This document shows, in pieces, positions 1 through 12,975 of a DNA stretch of 64,000 bases; the stretch's first letter is position 1, and every line of letters starts with the position of its first letter. The position numbers and the translations under genes are program-made. Source of the DNA: Iris pallida (Eukaryota; Streptophyta; Magnoliopsida; Asparagales; Iridaceae); the NCBI GenBank assembly GCA_029216955.1, contig JANAVB010023996.1, positions 11,627,730 through 11,691,729 of the forward strand, given 5' to 3'. The notes below the pieces were generated by a model, which was not told where the DNA came from, ran no database searches, and saw only the letters and a program-made list of their open reading frames with translations.

Positions 1-3000
1 ATCGAATGACCAGCCATCAAGTGCCCCCTCCCTTCCTATAAAGAATCCTTAAGAAAACCCTTGCCTCTTTTTACCACTACATAGAACCCTAAGTGTTCTT
101 CCCCAAATTAGAGAGCTTCCCTCTTTGATTTGATTTTCTTTCCCTCACATTCCTCCATCCAAACTTCTCCTAATCCATCCTACACCATCAAGGAAGGATT
201 CTATACAAGAATTTGGGAAGGTGCAAAGGGAGATGTCCTTTTGGATAGATCTTCGTATCGGAGCCGTGTCAAAAAGATTTTCATTGGGATTCCACTCCCA
301 ATAGGTAAAACCAATCCTCTAACTTGATTTCCTTTATATATTAATTAGTTTTGAATCCAAAGGATCCACCCCCATGCATGTGTCCCCTTTAGATTCAATT
401 TTGAGACCATTTGGAGTCCATTTGAGGATGTTATAGGTGTGTCTTGTGTCCTACTTGATAGATCCCAAATTAGGACACCCCATGTGTATGTATGTATGAT
501 AATAGTTTAAATAGATATTTAAATTCGGTTTTAGAATGGTTAGAGAGTGGATTGATATTAGTTAGGATGGTTAGAATGAGTTTCATTTGGATACCTATGT
601 TGGTATCCAAGTATCTTGGCCAACCCAAATTCGTCATAATTTTCATCCACGTTTTTATTAACCAAAGCAACTTAGAAATATCATAACTTTTAGCTTAGAA
701 CTCTGATTTATCTCCCATTTTTTAAAAGAACCGTATCGAAGTTAGCTTTCCAAATATATATTTTAATAAGCCAAATTCTTTCTGAAACATTCTGTAAAAT
801 TATTTGAGTGTCAGCTGTACGAAAGACGAACATATTTCGGTTTTTTCTCGATTTCGGGAGCTTTCGGACACCAAAATGCGATCCGTTTGAAGTTTCGGAA
901 ACCTAACACGAAGGGCTACAACATAATGTAATCCTGTATTTTATTTAAGGTCCAATTGATATAGTATTGGTTTTAAGTAGAAGAGTGACTATACAATATA
1001 TGCATTTTGTGTAACCTATGAGCCTATGTAGTATGGATATTAAATGAATATAGAGTATGTAATGCATGATATGTTAGATGAATGAAATGATATAAATATG
1101 ATATATATCCTTTTTATATTAATGTATATATATGGTTGAGTGCAAGCATGTAGGAATGCAATTAATATAATGCATATAAGCAATGCATAAATGTATGAAT
1201 AAAAGAATGACATACAATGTATGCATGAAAGTATATAATGAATGCTAGATATGAATGCAAGGTATATATATAATGATAGATATGATTGCATAATGTATAA
1301 ATATTGTAATGCGATATATAATGATAACATGTATGGTAATGTAGAGTATATGATGCAAGCATGAATGAATGGAGGAAAATACATGTATATAGGTAACATA
1401 GAATGTAATATATGAATGCAAGCATGCAAGATAATGTATTGTATCCATATATGATGTATTCAACTTAAAGATAATGTAATATATGAAAGGAATGAATGAT
1501 AATATATAACATAATATATAAGGTAATACAAGGTATAAAATATATGATGTGTGCATGTTTGTATGCGTCTATGTTAATGTATGAAATGATATGAATATAC
1601 AATGTATGCGTATGTATAAAACATATAGGTAATGCAAAGATTCATGAATGAAATGAATGTATGCAATATGTTAATATAAATGCAAGTATCTAATATGCAT
1701 GAATGTAAGTATAATGTAATGCAAGTATACATGTATGTATTATGTAATGTAATATACATGATTTGTATGTATACATATATGAAGGAATAAATGTAATATA
1801 ATGTAGAGTATGCATATATGAATATAATGTATGCAAGTATATAATATATTCAAATATGTATGTATGCATCTATGTATGTATGTATATGTGCATGAATGAA
1901 TGCAAGTATGCATATATGATATGTATGTAGGCATGTATGCAAAGTATGTATATATACATGATATGTATGTATGCATGTATGTAATGTAAGCATGTATGAA
2001 TGTATACATGTATGTTGTGTATCCATGTATGTATGTATGGATACATGAATCAAGTATGTATATAGTGATAACATGAATGAATGAATGTATAAATGCACGA
2101 ATGAGTGTCATATATGAATGAATGAATCAATCAATCAAAGGTATAAGTAAAATATAATGCATTGTAATGAATGTTAACATATATAATGTATAAAACTATG
2201 TATATAAATATGCATGATGTAACATATGCCTATATATATAAATATGTATGTAATGTGGATATGTATGTATGTATGAAGGTATGTATTTATATATAGTATC
2301 TATTTTATATTTTGCATTATTGTGGTTCACATTGCCTTGTGAATGTGTGAGTGCTAGCCTAGGCTTGGTTAGGCCTAGTGAGACTTGTTAGACTTGTTTG
2401 GGCTAGGACTTGACCTAGTTGCCCTAGTTTGACTAGTATGGCTGACTGGAGTTGACCAAGTGTTGACTATAGTCTAATTTGACCTAGACAATATGCAGAT
2501 GCATTATACATTTTAATTAACCCCCTTGTATATATCATGACTTGTGTGGCTTAAATAGGACTCAGATATCTCATATCGGACAGTGTATTCTCACAGACAT
2601 TCAGATCGCAGGCGAGTACATTCTCTGATCGTTTCATACTTGTCACGACTTATATTCTTGTTCTAGATTACTTTACTTGATGCTGACACTTGTTATCACG
2701 GATTGGTACTATATGGATCTTTTTATACGATGTTATCCTCTTTACGGATACATCGGGTATTTCGTGTTCGTGTACTTTATCATGGGCATTGTAAACTCCT
2801 TGTGTTCATGTTATTCGTGTGCAAATTGTGTGAATCGTGTGAAATCGTGTACTCATGTGCCCGCATGAGCATCTTGTATAACTATACTTCGTGTGCAATA
2901 ACATAACTTGACTGGATCCTTGTGTATTGATTGGGGAGGGTGAGTAGGAAATGGTTATGTGATCAAATTTGCTATTGTATAAGACATTATATATGTCCAT

Positions 3001-3721
3001 TGTACCTTCATGTATAATGGAGTCCTATTTTATTGTATAACCCAACATGCTTACATAACCATATTATGCTCTAAATCACTAGTAACTTACAGTTCTTGTA
3101 TATATTTCCAGTTATCAAATATATCTTCTGTTTTCATGTACATCTTCTTATAGCGGTTCATGTATCTTACTCTATTGCCTGCTTTATATTTCCTGCCATG
3201 ATATGAACTGCATGAGATGTACTGTGCTCGCTCCCATCCTGACTGGACCTGTTAAAAATATTACAGATGATACCGAAGACTTCTGCCCAACCTACTATGG
3301 AACCCATCTAGACGATACCTGTGAGTTGGACCCATAGGAGGATCCAGCTTTATTTGAGGACGTCATCCATACTGCTTAGACTAGATTAGCTAGGCTTTAT
3401 TTTATTTCTTATGTCATTGTATTGACTTCGAAGTTGTATTATTTTCTGGATGTTGTGATGTCGTATCGTTAGACACTTAAACTTTTCTTCTGTTTGTATC
3501 TCCCTTTGAGATTTTTATATCTATGATATCGTACTATTTCTGCCTTAGTTGTGATTGAGACTGTATTTTGTATTGTCACCTCCACTCGGAGTGCATATAC
3601 TGTACAAGTACCTTATATTGTTAGATGTTGTGACCTAGGACAGCGTTCTACCGCAGACACTGCGACGTAGGCTGGACGTACCTACTTCTCGTGCCCTTAC
3701 TCTAGGGTGCGAGTCATGACA
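1..3721 (+). repeat. Element 1 left (5') LTR, truncated by the window start
   Basis: Aligns colinearly with 6206-9935 with scattered substitutions and small indels; about 560 bp of its 5' end lie before the window. It ends in GTCATGACA at 3721, the same terminus as the right copy. The TATA-like CTATATAG of the right copy is CTACATAG here (around 83-90), so this copy has probably lost that promoter box. No coding sequence is supported inside; the minus-strand open frames fall in low-complexity DNA. Confidence 0.9.
1035..2300. repeat. ATGT/ATGA-rich low-complexity tract in Element 1 left LTR
   Basis: About 1.27 kb dominated by TATG, TGCATG and GAATGAATG words, with very little C on this strand. 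It is cryptically simple rather than a perfect tandem array. Long stop-free minus-strand frames (Tyr/Ile/His/Thr-rich) are a by-product of the ACAT words and are not proposed as genes. The same tract is in the right LTR, so it belongs to the element. Confidence 0.85.
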
Positions 3722-3730
3722 CATTTTTAG

Positions 3731-3746
3731 TGGTGGCCCATGCAGG
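3731..3746 (+). other. Primer-binding-site-like sequence of Element 1
   Basis: TGGTGGCCCATGCAGG starts 9 nt after the LTR end. It begins with TGG, as needed to pair with a tRNA CCA end, but does not match the TGGTATCAGAGC initiator-methionine type common in plant chromoviruses. Near-identical sequences stand at the same place in Elements 2, 3, 4 and M. I could not assign a tRNA. Confidence 0.6.
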
Positions 3747-4664
3747 TCGAGTTCATATAGTGGTATTCGAACTAGAGTATCACTACAGCCTGCAGTAGGA
3801 GTAGAATATTTTGAGGTACTCAATCACATTTAGAATTTCTTGAGAGATTCCTGGGATGCCCCTTGAGAATCTCATTCTCAACTTCAAATTTGAAATTCTT
3901 TTCTCTTGTTTTGATTTACCCTTACTCCTTGATATTTGAATTTAATTTTGATGGATCGTTGTTGATTTGATTTTCTTATCGAGATGAATTTTATGACCCG
4001 AGTTACGGTATCTTCTGATAACATACGTTGACGGAAATAACAGGGATGGTAAAACGTCTAATTTATTATAGAACCTAGAGTTTACCGCAGCTATATTAGC
4101 CGGTGTGGCAAGAACATAGGGACCTGACTTCGGATGTACATATCTTGATCAAGAGATTAGAATTTCTCGCAGCTATACTAGTCGGCATAGCGAGGATTCC
4201 AGACGACATGATCATAGAGATGCATACCCCAGTTATGGACTCTACCGTTCATCACAGTCTTGCTTACTAGCGTGGCGAGGATTCTGAGTATCATGATTTT
4301 GGACAGACGTATGTGATTATCAGATTATAACTTGAAGGTTTTGAAAGTATCACCTCTTTTATTTCTTTTCTGTTAAAAAAAATTGTTTTCCATCATCAAA
4401 TAACTTAGGAGTAGGGATAACTTTAGTTGACTAGTCTAATTCCTTGTAGAAATTCATTAGTTATAACTCTTTCTTAGTGTGATGATTTGATGAGTTATGA
4501 TTAGTCCTTTATCTTAGGAATGATAGTATAACCTTGACTTTAGAGTAGTGACCCTTGTAGCTGGTTCTCTGTTGTTCATATTTACTAGTTTTCATATAGA
4601 ATAATAGACTGCATTACAGCCTTTGATGATTGATTTTTCCCTTACTTTAACCAGTATAGCACCC
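3747..4664 (+). other. Element 1 untranslated leader
   Basis: No reading frame of interest. Contains loosely repeated segments of the form CGCAGCTATACTAGTCGG-CATAGCGAGGATTC (around 4085-4290). Similar 'GCCAG..GGCGAGG' segments occur in the minus-strand leader of Element M (27540-27800) and near 34860-34915, which supports a shared leader in these families. Confidence 0.5.
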
Positions 4665-5363
4665 ATGACCCGAGCCCGTTGTCTGAGAGCCGCTGCAACT
4701 TCGGAGACTAGGAGCGTGCTCCTACCTCCTATTGCTCAGGAGGTAGTGACCCCTCAGGCTGACCCAAGGGTAGTGGCACATCTCGCCATCGAGGAGGTGT
4801 TAGCAGTCTCACCAGATAGTTTTTCTCCACCACATGTTATTCAGGAGAGAGCTGCAGTCTCATCTGAGACCGAGAGTCTTTTCCCGCCTCCTCCTCTGCC
4901 TCTAGGAGTGGTACCCCATACCATACCCTCGGCATATTTGTTTTCTAATGGAGCTTAGATATCTAGACTTCTCCGAGATGTGTTGGAGGCACAGAGAGTT
5001 CAGGCTGAGATCCTGAGGGAGCAGGGCCACGTGATCCAACTGCTGTGGGATTTGGTACATTCAGGAGGAGAGCCTAGTTCTAAGAGGACGATGAGCAGTG
5101 TATACCCAAAGCCCCATGAGCACACAGACTAGCAGTCTAGACCAGCCTATCCAGTCCAGACTCCTGCTCAGCAGAGGTCAGTTGAGAAAGTGCCTACTTG
5201 TACCTTCTTTAGGAATCTTGGATATATATGGGACCACTGTAGGAAGAGAAGAGGGGTATGCCAGTTTTGTGGGTCAGGTGCACACTTGGTGCGAGACTGT
5301 CCTTCTATACTTATCCCAGCCAAGGCTCCACCTTCGGGAGGGAGTTCCAGCCACCAGACCTAG
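4665..5363 (+). pseudogene. gag remnant with C-terminal zinc knuckle (Element 1)
   Basis: One frame runs from ATG 4665 (MTRARCLRAAATSETR, a basic start) to the stop at 5361-5363. It is interrupted by in-frame TAG codons at 4956-4958 and near 5128. A short coiled-coil-like stretch (LLRDVLEAQRVQAEILREQG) follows the first stop. The C-terminal part holds a complete CX2CX4HX4C knuckle (CQFCGSGAHLVRDC, 5259-5300) and, just before it, a decayed first knuckle in which the second Cys is Phe and the His is Tyr. The capsid-like core expected of a Ty3/gypsy Gag is absent, so this is a shortened Gag of about 230 codons. It may once have bound its own RNA for packaging by an autonomous relative (inference). 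Confidence 0.7.
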
Positions 5364-5643
5364 TTGGAGATGAGTCCTTGACCTATATCTTAGCCAGTCT
5401 TTGATAATTGATGCACCCCAGATTGCTTGTATGTTTTGATACCCTATGACCGTTTTTGTTTAGCAAGACCAGTATACCTAGATGAGACTTTCAACTGTCA
5501 CCATATGCCATGACGCTGTATGTCATTCTTTTAAATTGTATGATTTAGGTAAGTTCTGAGACCATGATTGTTGGGGACGAGACTCTAGAAGAAGTACGAC
5601 CATCTTAATTTCGAGGACGAAATTCTTCTAAGGGGGGTAGACT
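5364..5643 (+). other. Element 1 3' untranslated part and polypurine tract
   Basis: Follows the gag remnant directly, with no pol. It ends in the chromovirus-type block AATTTCGAGGACGAAATTC and the purine tract AAGGGGGG (5630-5637), then GTAGACT before the LTR start TGTAACACCC at 5644. The tract would prime plus-strand DNA synthesis. Confidence 0.8.
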
Positions 5644-8600
5644 TGTAACACCCAATTTTCTAAAAATGAGGATAATTTTGAAAATTTGTAATTATAATCA
5701 TTTAATAATGATATTTAAATTATATTGTGATTTTTGGCAATTTTAATCAATTTAAAACTATTTAAAACATTGAATTGTGATTTTGATGGTTAACTAGTTA
5801 AACCCTAGTTTTGCTAAGCCTGGAGACTAACCATAACCAAGGGAGCCTAGCCATGTGATTAGGATGACTAATTATAAGTTTTTAGCTTAAGGTATTTTGG
5901 TCATTTTTGACTTATTAATAAAAATAAATTTTGATTAATTAGTATTGTGCTAATTGAACTTTTAGGGACTAACCTAGTTTTGACTAAACCTAGATGTTAA
6001 TGATGCTCATGGAGGTTTAGTTAGAAGGTTAGAGATTTAATAGTTAAGTTAGATTAACAATATCTAGATATTTCACATTAGGATATTTACTCCTTAGGAT
6101 ATTTATGAAAAAGAAAGCCTTATGACTAGTAGAACCAATAGGAAGGCTTAGAATTGGGTGAATAACTCCTAGCCACTCATCTACATGAAAAACTAACCCT
6201 AATTCATCTAATGACCAGCCATCAAGTGCCCCCTCACTTCCTATAAAGAATCCTTAAGAAAACTCTTGCCTCTTTTTACCTCTATATAGAACCCTAAGTG
6301 TTCTTCCCCAAATTAGAGAGCTTCCCTCTTTGATTTGATTTCCTTTCCCTCACATTCCTCCATCCAAGCTTCTCCTAATCCATCCCACACCATCAAGGAA
6401 GGATTCTATACAAGAATTTAGGCATGGTACAAATGGAGGTGTCCTTTTGGATAGATCTTCGTATCGGAGCCGTGTCCTAAAGATTTTCATTGGGATTCCA
6501 CTCCCAATAGGTAAAACCTATCCTCTAACTTGATTTACTTTATATATTAATTTGTTTTGAATCCAAAGGATCTACGCCCATGCATGTGTCCCCTTTAGAT
6601 TCAATTTTGAGACAATTTGGAGTCCATTTGAGGATGTTATAGGTGTGTCTTGTGTCATACTTTATAGATCCCAAATTAGGACACCCCATATTTATGTATG
6701 TATGATAATAGTTTAAATATATATTTAAATTTGGTTTTAGAATGGTTAGAGAGTGGATTGATCTTAGTTAGGATGGTTAGAATGAGTTTATTTGGATACC
6801 TATGTTGGTATCCAAGTATCTTGGCCAACCCAAATTCGTCATAATTTTTATCCATGTTTTTATTAACCAAAGTAACTTAGAAATACCATAACTTTTATCT
6901 TACAACTCCGATTTATCTTCTATTTTTTCAAAAGAACCGTATCGAAGTTAGCTTTCCAAATATATATTTTAATAAGCCAAATTCGTTCTGTAACTTTCTA
7001 TAACATTATTTGAGTGTCAGCTGTACGAAAGACGAACGCGTTTTGGTATTTTTGCGATTTCGGGAGCTTTCGGACACGAAAATGCGATCCGTTTGAAGTT
7101 TCGAAAACCTAACACGAAGGGCTACAACATAAATTAATCATAGAATTTAGTGAAGGTCCAATTGGTATCGTATTGGTTTTAAGTAGAAGAGTGACTATAC
7201 AATATATGCATTTTGTGTAACCTATGAGCCTATGTAGTATGGATATTAAATAAATATAGAGTATGTAATATATGATATGTTAGATGAATGAAATAATATA
7301 TATATGATATATATATCCTCTTTACATTAATGTATATATATGGTTGAGTGCAAGCATATAGGAATGCAATTAATATAATACATATAAACAATGCATAAAT
7401 GCATGAATGAAAGAATGACATACAATGTATGCATGAAAGTATATAATGAATGCTAGATATGAATGCAAGGTATATATATAATGATAGATAAGATTGCATA
7501 ATGTATAAATATTGTAATACAATATATAATGATAACATGTATGGTAATGTAGAGTATATGATACAAGCATGAATGGATGGAGGAAATACATGTATATAGG
7601 TAATATAGAATATAATATATGAATGCAAGCATACAAGATAGTGTATTGTATCCATATATGATGCATTCAACTTAAAGATAATGTAATATATGAAAGGAAT
7701 GAATGATAATATATAACATGATATATAAGGCAATGCAAGGTATAAAATATATGATGTGTGCATGTTTGTATGCCTCTATGTTAATGTATGGAATGATATG
7801 AATATACAATGTATGCATATGTATAAGACATGTAGGTAATGCATAGATGCATGAATGAAATGAATGTATGCAATATGTTAATATAAATGCAAGTATCTAA
7901 TATGCATAAATATAAGTATAATGTAATGCAAGTATACATGTATGTATCATGTAATATAATATACATGATATGCATGTATGCATGTATACAAGAATGAATG
8001 TAATATAATGTAGAGTATGCATATATGAATATAATGTACTGCAAGTATACAATGTATTCAAATATGTATGTATGCATCTATGTATGTATGTATAAGTGCA
8101 TGAATGAATGTAAGTATGCATATTTGATATGTATGTAGGCATGTATGCAAAGTATGTATGTATACATAATATGTTTGTAGGCATGTATGCAATGTATGCA
8201 TGTATGAATGTATACATGTATGTTGTGTATCCATGTATGTATGTATGGATACATTAATCAAGTATGTATATAGTGATAACATGAATGAATGAATGTATAA
8301 ATGCATGAATGAGTGTCATATATGAATGAATGAATCAATCAAAGGTATAACTAAAATATAATGCATTGTAATGAATGTTAACATATATAAAGTATAAAAG
8401 TATGTATATAAATATGTATGATGTAACATATGTCTATATATATAAATATGTATGTAATGTGGATATGCATGTATGTATGAAGGTATGTATTTATATATAG
8501 TATCTATTTTATATTTTGCATTATTGTGGTTCAGTTGCCTTGTGATTGTGTGAGTGCTAGCCTAGGCTTCGTAAGGCCTAGTGACACTTCTTAGACTTGT

Positions 8601-9935
8601 TTGGGCTAGGACTTGACCTAGTTGACCTAGTTTGACTAGTATGGCTGACTGGAGTTGACCAAGTGTTGACTATAGTCTAGTTTGACCTCGACAACATGCA
8701 GATGTATTGTACATTTTATTTTAACCCTCTTGTATACATCATGACTTGTGTTGCTCTAAATAGGACTCAGATATCTCATATCGGACAGTGTATTCTCACA
8801 GATATTCAGATCGTAGGCGAGTACATTCTCTGATCGTTTCATACTTGTCATGACTTATATTCTTGCTCTAGATTACTTTACTTGATGCTGGCACTTGTGA
8901 TCATGAATTGGTAATATATGGATCTTTTCATGCGATGTTATCCCCTTAGCGGATACATCGGGTATTTCGTGTTCGTGTACTTTATCATTGGCATTGTATA
9001 CTCCTTGTGTTCGTATTATTCGTATGCAAATTGTGTGAATCGTATGAAATCGTGTACTCATGTGCCCACATGATCATCTTGTACAACTATACTTCGTGTG
9101 CAATAACATAACTTATCTGGATCCTTGTGTATTGATTGGAAAGGGTGAGTAGGAAATGGTTATGCGATCAAATTCCCTATTGTATAAGACATTGTATATG
9201 TCCATTGTACCTTCGTGTATAATGGAGTCCCATTTTATTGTATAACCCAACATGTTTACATAACCATATTGTGCTCTAAATCACTAGTCACTTACAGTTC
9301 TTACTTATCATATATATATTTCTAGTTATCAAATATATCTCCTGTTTTTATATACATCTTCTTACAGCATTTCATGTATCTTACTCTATTGTCTTCTTTA
9401 TATTTTCTGCCATGATATGAACTGCATGAGATGTACTGTGCTCTCTCCTGTCCTAACCGGACCTGTTAAAAATACTACAGATGATACCGAAGACTTCTGC
9501 CCAACCTACTATGGAGCCCATCTAGACGATACCTGTGAGTTGGACCCACAGGAGGATCCAGCTCTAGCTGAGGACGTCATCCATGCTGCTTAGACTAGAT
9601 TAGCTAGGCTTTATCTTATTTTTTATGTCATTGTATTGATTTCAGAGTGGTATTATTTTCTGGGTGTTGTGATGTCGTGTCTTTAGACACTTAGACTTTT
9701 CTTCTGTTTGTATCTTCCTTTGAGATTTTCATATCTATGATATCGTGCTATTTTTGCCTTAGTCGTGATTGAGACTGTATTATGTATTGTCACCTCCACT
9801 CGGAGTGTATATACTGTACATGTACTTTATTTTGTTAGATGTTGTGACCTAGGACAGCGTTCTACTGCCGACACTGAGGCGTAGGCTGGACGTACCCACT
9901 TCTCGTGCCCTTACTCTTGGGTGCGGGTCATGACA
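5644..9935 (+). repeat. Element 1 right (3') LTR, complete, 4292 bp
   Basis: Starts TGTAACACCC after the purine tract and ends GGGTCATGACA, so the ends are TG...CA. TATA-like boxes are at 6241-6247 (CTATAAA) and 6282-6289 (CTATATAG). A possible splice donor (AATAGGTAAAACC, about 6505-6517) follows. The low-complexity block (7235-8520) lies in the middle. No protein-coding gene seen. Confidence 0.92.
7235..8520. repeat. ATGT-rich low-complexity tract in Element 1 right LTR
   Basis: Counterpart of 1035-2300, colinear with it with small differences. Alternating purine-pyrimidine words (ATGTATGTATGC) are frequent. Confidence 0.85.
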
Positions 9936-10585
9936 CTCTATCTCCCTTGTATAGTTTTTATTACAAAAGTAGGAAGCATGCCAAGTCACCTGCAACGATC
10001 CAGTTAGAAAAGGAGCAAAGTACACCCTATTGCAATAATGTAACTTAATATAAAATATGCTAGACAGTAGAGTTGGAGTAGAAAAGGAAACATGTGTATG
10101 AATTGGAAACAATAAACATGTACGAAAACAACTAGAAAGAACATGTAAGATAATTAGCAAGAAACATGTACAAATAAAACAAACAGTGCATTTGAAATAC
10201 CTTTCGACATGTGAACGACTAGACTAATACGGTACATCATCTCGATGGCTATCCACATTATAAGGTACCACTAACCCATATGTGAGGTATATGACTTAGC
10301 TATCCACATTAACATTAATTAGGGTTTGTTCACATACCTACTGGCATTTTTCCTTCTGGCTCACTAAACAATCAATAAATGAGCAATGATATAACAAGTC
10401 CTATCGTGTCTTAACAAGAGACCAATAGAAACACAATAATGAATAGCATTATAATGTAATAAGAACATAAATTAATAGTCTACTTGCCTCGAGTTAAATT
10501 GTGGTTGTTCTGTGACTTGATCGTGACAGCACAAAATAGGTTCAGATGTCATAACTATGCAAGACAGTCTCTTCGATTAGTCTAG
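9936..10585 (-). repeat. Element M left LTR, piece 1
   Basis: Aligns with 28833-29535 of the right LTR (shared words include GGAAGCATGCCAAGTCACC and GTATGACTTAGCTATCCA). Bounded by the end of Element 1 (9935) and by the solo LTR (10586). The last five bases TCTAG (10581-10585) are the left target-site copy of the solo LTR. Confidence 0.85.
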
Positions 10586-11166
10586 TGTGAGACTCGTCTC
10601 ACAGTATCGGTATTTATATACGGATACGTATTTTGTAGTGTATTTCATATTTTTTTGGTTTTTATAATGCTTTAATAATTTTTCTAACTTATAGATTTTT
10701 TTTCTTGGTCGACTTACCGCCAGTATACCGGTATATACCGACGGCATACCGTCCAGACAGATTTTCCACATTTTAGATATTTTTGATTTCAGATATTTTT
10801 ATGAATAGTGTTTTCGATATTTTTGTGAATAGTATTTTGGATATTTTGATGAATAGTATTTAGATATTTTCATGAATAGTGTAAATGCACCATATTACCC
10901 ATTGGATATTTGGTTTTGTTTGGATGGCTAGGATTGACTTAGATTTTGACGTAGATTATGATCCAAATGTTAAGATTAATTCTCCCTTCTATATATACCA
11001 TTTCCCTTTCTCTCTCCTCTCTTTTTTCATTCTCTTCACTCTCTCTTTATTTCTTCTTCCCTTCTTTTCCCCTTGGAGCTTGCCAAGTGCTTGGCCTTGA
11101 GGCCTTGTGTGTGGTGTCTAACCCCCTAGGAGGTGGAGTAGAAGATTAGGCTTGGAGCTTAACATA

Positions 11167-11183
11167 GGCAAGTACATCTTGTC
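11167..11183 (+). other. Conserved small hairpin in the solo LTR
   Basis: GGCAAGTACATCTTGTC can fold into a 6-bp stem with a 5-nt loop (one G-U pair). Equivalent hairpins are at 15646-15662, 23505-23521 and 38811-38829, and a variant is at 34356-34370. Confidence 0.6.
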
Positions 11184-11697
11184 AAATCCATGAACCATAT
11201 TATTTTGTTGTCATTTTGTTTTCCTTGGTATTAAATGCTTAGAATTGTTCTAAACTCATTTTGTTAAATATGTTTTCCTTATGACTCTCGTATATATGTA
11301 TGTTTCCAAAATTTGTTTAAGCAAGGTTTTGATTTTCTGTTAAAACCCAATAAGGACTTAGTAGAAAACTTGGTATCAAGAGTGATATTAGTGCTAACAT
11401 CATGGATCTTCGTCACATATACATATATGAGGCCCTCACATAGTTTGTATATCATGGATTTTGAGTTTGGTAGCAATCGGAACCCATTTCGGTGCCCCAA
11501 AAACCTATTTTTGGGAGAATTTTGAGATATTGATCTATCAAATCTTTGAATTTTTCAAATCTAATAGTTTCATGTTATAGAAAATTCAATTCTATGCAAT
11601 TTTGACTTTTAAAAATTTGAATTTTGATTTAAAATGAAGTTTTTATGACCGAAACACGTTTTGGCAAAAATCTGGATTTTGTTGCTGTTTGGAAAAC

Positions 11698-11822
11698 CTG
11701 TATACCGCTGGTATGCTGGTGTATACCACCGGTATGCCGATTTTTGCACCAGAAACTTTCTGTCTTTAGGCCGGTATACCGCCGGTATGCCGTTATATAC
11801 CACCGGTATGCCATTTTATGCC
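11698..11822. repeat. CCGGTATACC-type repeat cluster in the solo LTR
   Basis: Six imperfect copies of GTATACCGCCGGTATGCC-like palindromic words in 125 bp. A shorter cluster of the same word is near 10718-10755. This slot holds unrelated repeats in Elements 2 and 4. Confidence 0.75.
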
Positions 11823-12934
11823 GTTTTAGCCTGTTTTTTGCCCGTTTCTACCCGTTTTTGTCCGTTTTTGATATTTTCTTCGACGGTAATGATTTCTTAA
11901 CATGATTAGATGATCTTGCTTAGTTAGCGAATGATTATACACCTTATATACACTTGACACTAGCACATGTTCAATTATTTTTCTATAAAATATACTTAGC
12001 TTTAATTATTCTTTCCCACATGCCATGATACGTCTTTTGATAGATTCTTTCTTACAAGGTATCATAATTGTTTCTACGCCTTCTTCGCTTACATGATAGT
12101 GGCCCGTCGTGTCGTACTCTTCTTACATGTCTTCTTTGCTTAATAGATAGTGGCCCGTCGTGGAGCACTCATGATACATGTCCTTCTTTGCTTACATGAT
12201 AGTGGCCTGTCATTGCGCACTCCCTATAGTGGCTCGTCGTAGCACACTCCTATCTTCTTGTTTATTATATTTTCTTGTTGTGGCTTGTTATGGTGCACAT
12301 TCTCGCTTTTGTCCAGTCTTGCATGTCTCATGTCTAGGATGGATTCTGCGGAATGCTACACTCGAAATCCAACAAGAAAATGTTATGGACTAAACAACTA
12401 GCTTGATTACTTAGATCATTAAGAATTTTCCAGTTACCTATTATCCCTTTGGTCTTGGCATTATATATATATACATGGGATTTGGAGCTATCTGTCATGA
12501 TGAGCACACTTCTAGCGCACCGTTGGGTGTTGTACCGGGCATATTTGTCTCTTGGGCGATGTACCCATTATTATATATCTTAGTGGTACATTTGTCTCTC
12601 GGACGATGTACCACTACTATAGGATACATTTATCTCCTGGGCAATGTATCCACTATTACCATTGCTCCTTTGGCTTGGATCATTCAGGTAGCAGCAGACA
12701 GTTAATTGGACTTAGAATTCTCAGACTTACATTTGTTAGTAATTAGGATTGTGATAACCCTAGTTAGCTAATGTATAAAGACGTACTCATTGCTTGGCCG
12801 TGATTATTGTATAGAGTACAGTCTAGTCTAGTTTTTCTAGGTAGTGTCCAAATTTGTTTATTTTTAGTACATCTTTGTTTATGCTTTACTTTTGCCGATA
12901 AATGATTAGATACTAAAGTTCTGTTCAGGAGAAG

Positions 12935-12975
12935 GGTTACAACACCGGTCCTTGTTTGGTTTATGGGTTGTAACT
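12935..12975 (+). other. Conserved GGTTACAAC stem-loop (solo LTR)
   Basis: Arms GGTTACAAC and GTTGTAAC flank a loop with CCGGTCCTTGTTTGGTTTA. Also present at 17441-17481, 25300-25340, 40393-40443 and 59688-59728. Confidence 0.7.

Larger units (their letters stand above)
1..9935 (+). mobile_element. Element 1: non-autonomous Ty3/gypsy-like element with 4.3-kb LTRs (left end outside window)
   Basis: Two direct repeats (1-3721 and 5644-9935) flank a 1.9-kb interior. The interior starts with a primer-site-like sequence and ends with a polypurine tract of the type seen in Tekay/Del chromoviruses (GAGGACGAAATTC, then AAGGGGGG). Between them is only a degenerate gag remnant; no protease, reverse transcriptase, RNase H or integrase motif is present in any frame. 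The long LTRs with a gag-only interior resemble LARD-type derivatives that depend on another element's enzymes; that dependence is inference. The element sits inside an LTR of Element M: sequence resumes at 9936 exactly where the other Element M LTR continues (28833). The left target-site copy is outside the window; the right one should be CTCTA (9936-9940). Confidence 0.85.

Noticed and set aside
1040..2111. Long minus-strand open frames (Tyr/Ile/His/Thr-rich) in 1040-2111 and 7230-8306
   Set aside because: They lie wholly in ATGT-like simple sequence, which lacks stops on the minus strand by composition; no start context, domain or codon bias.
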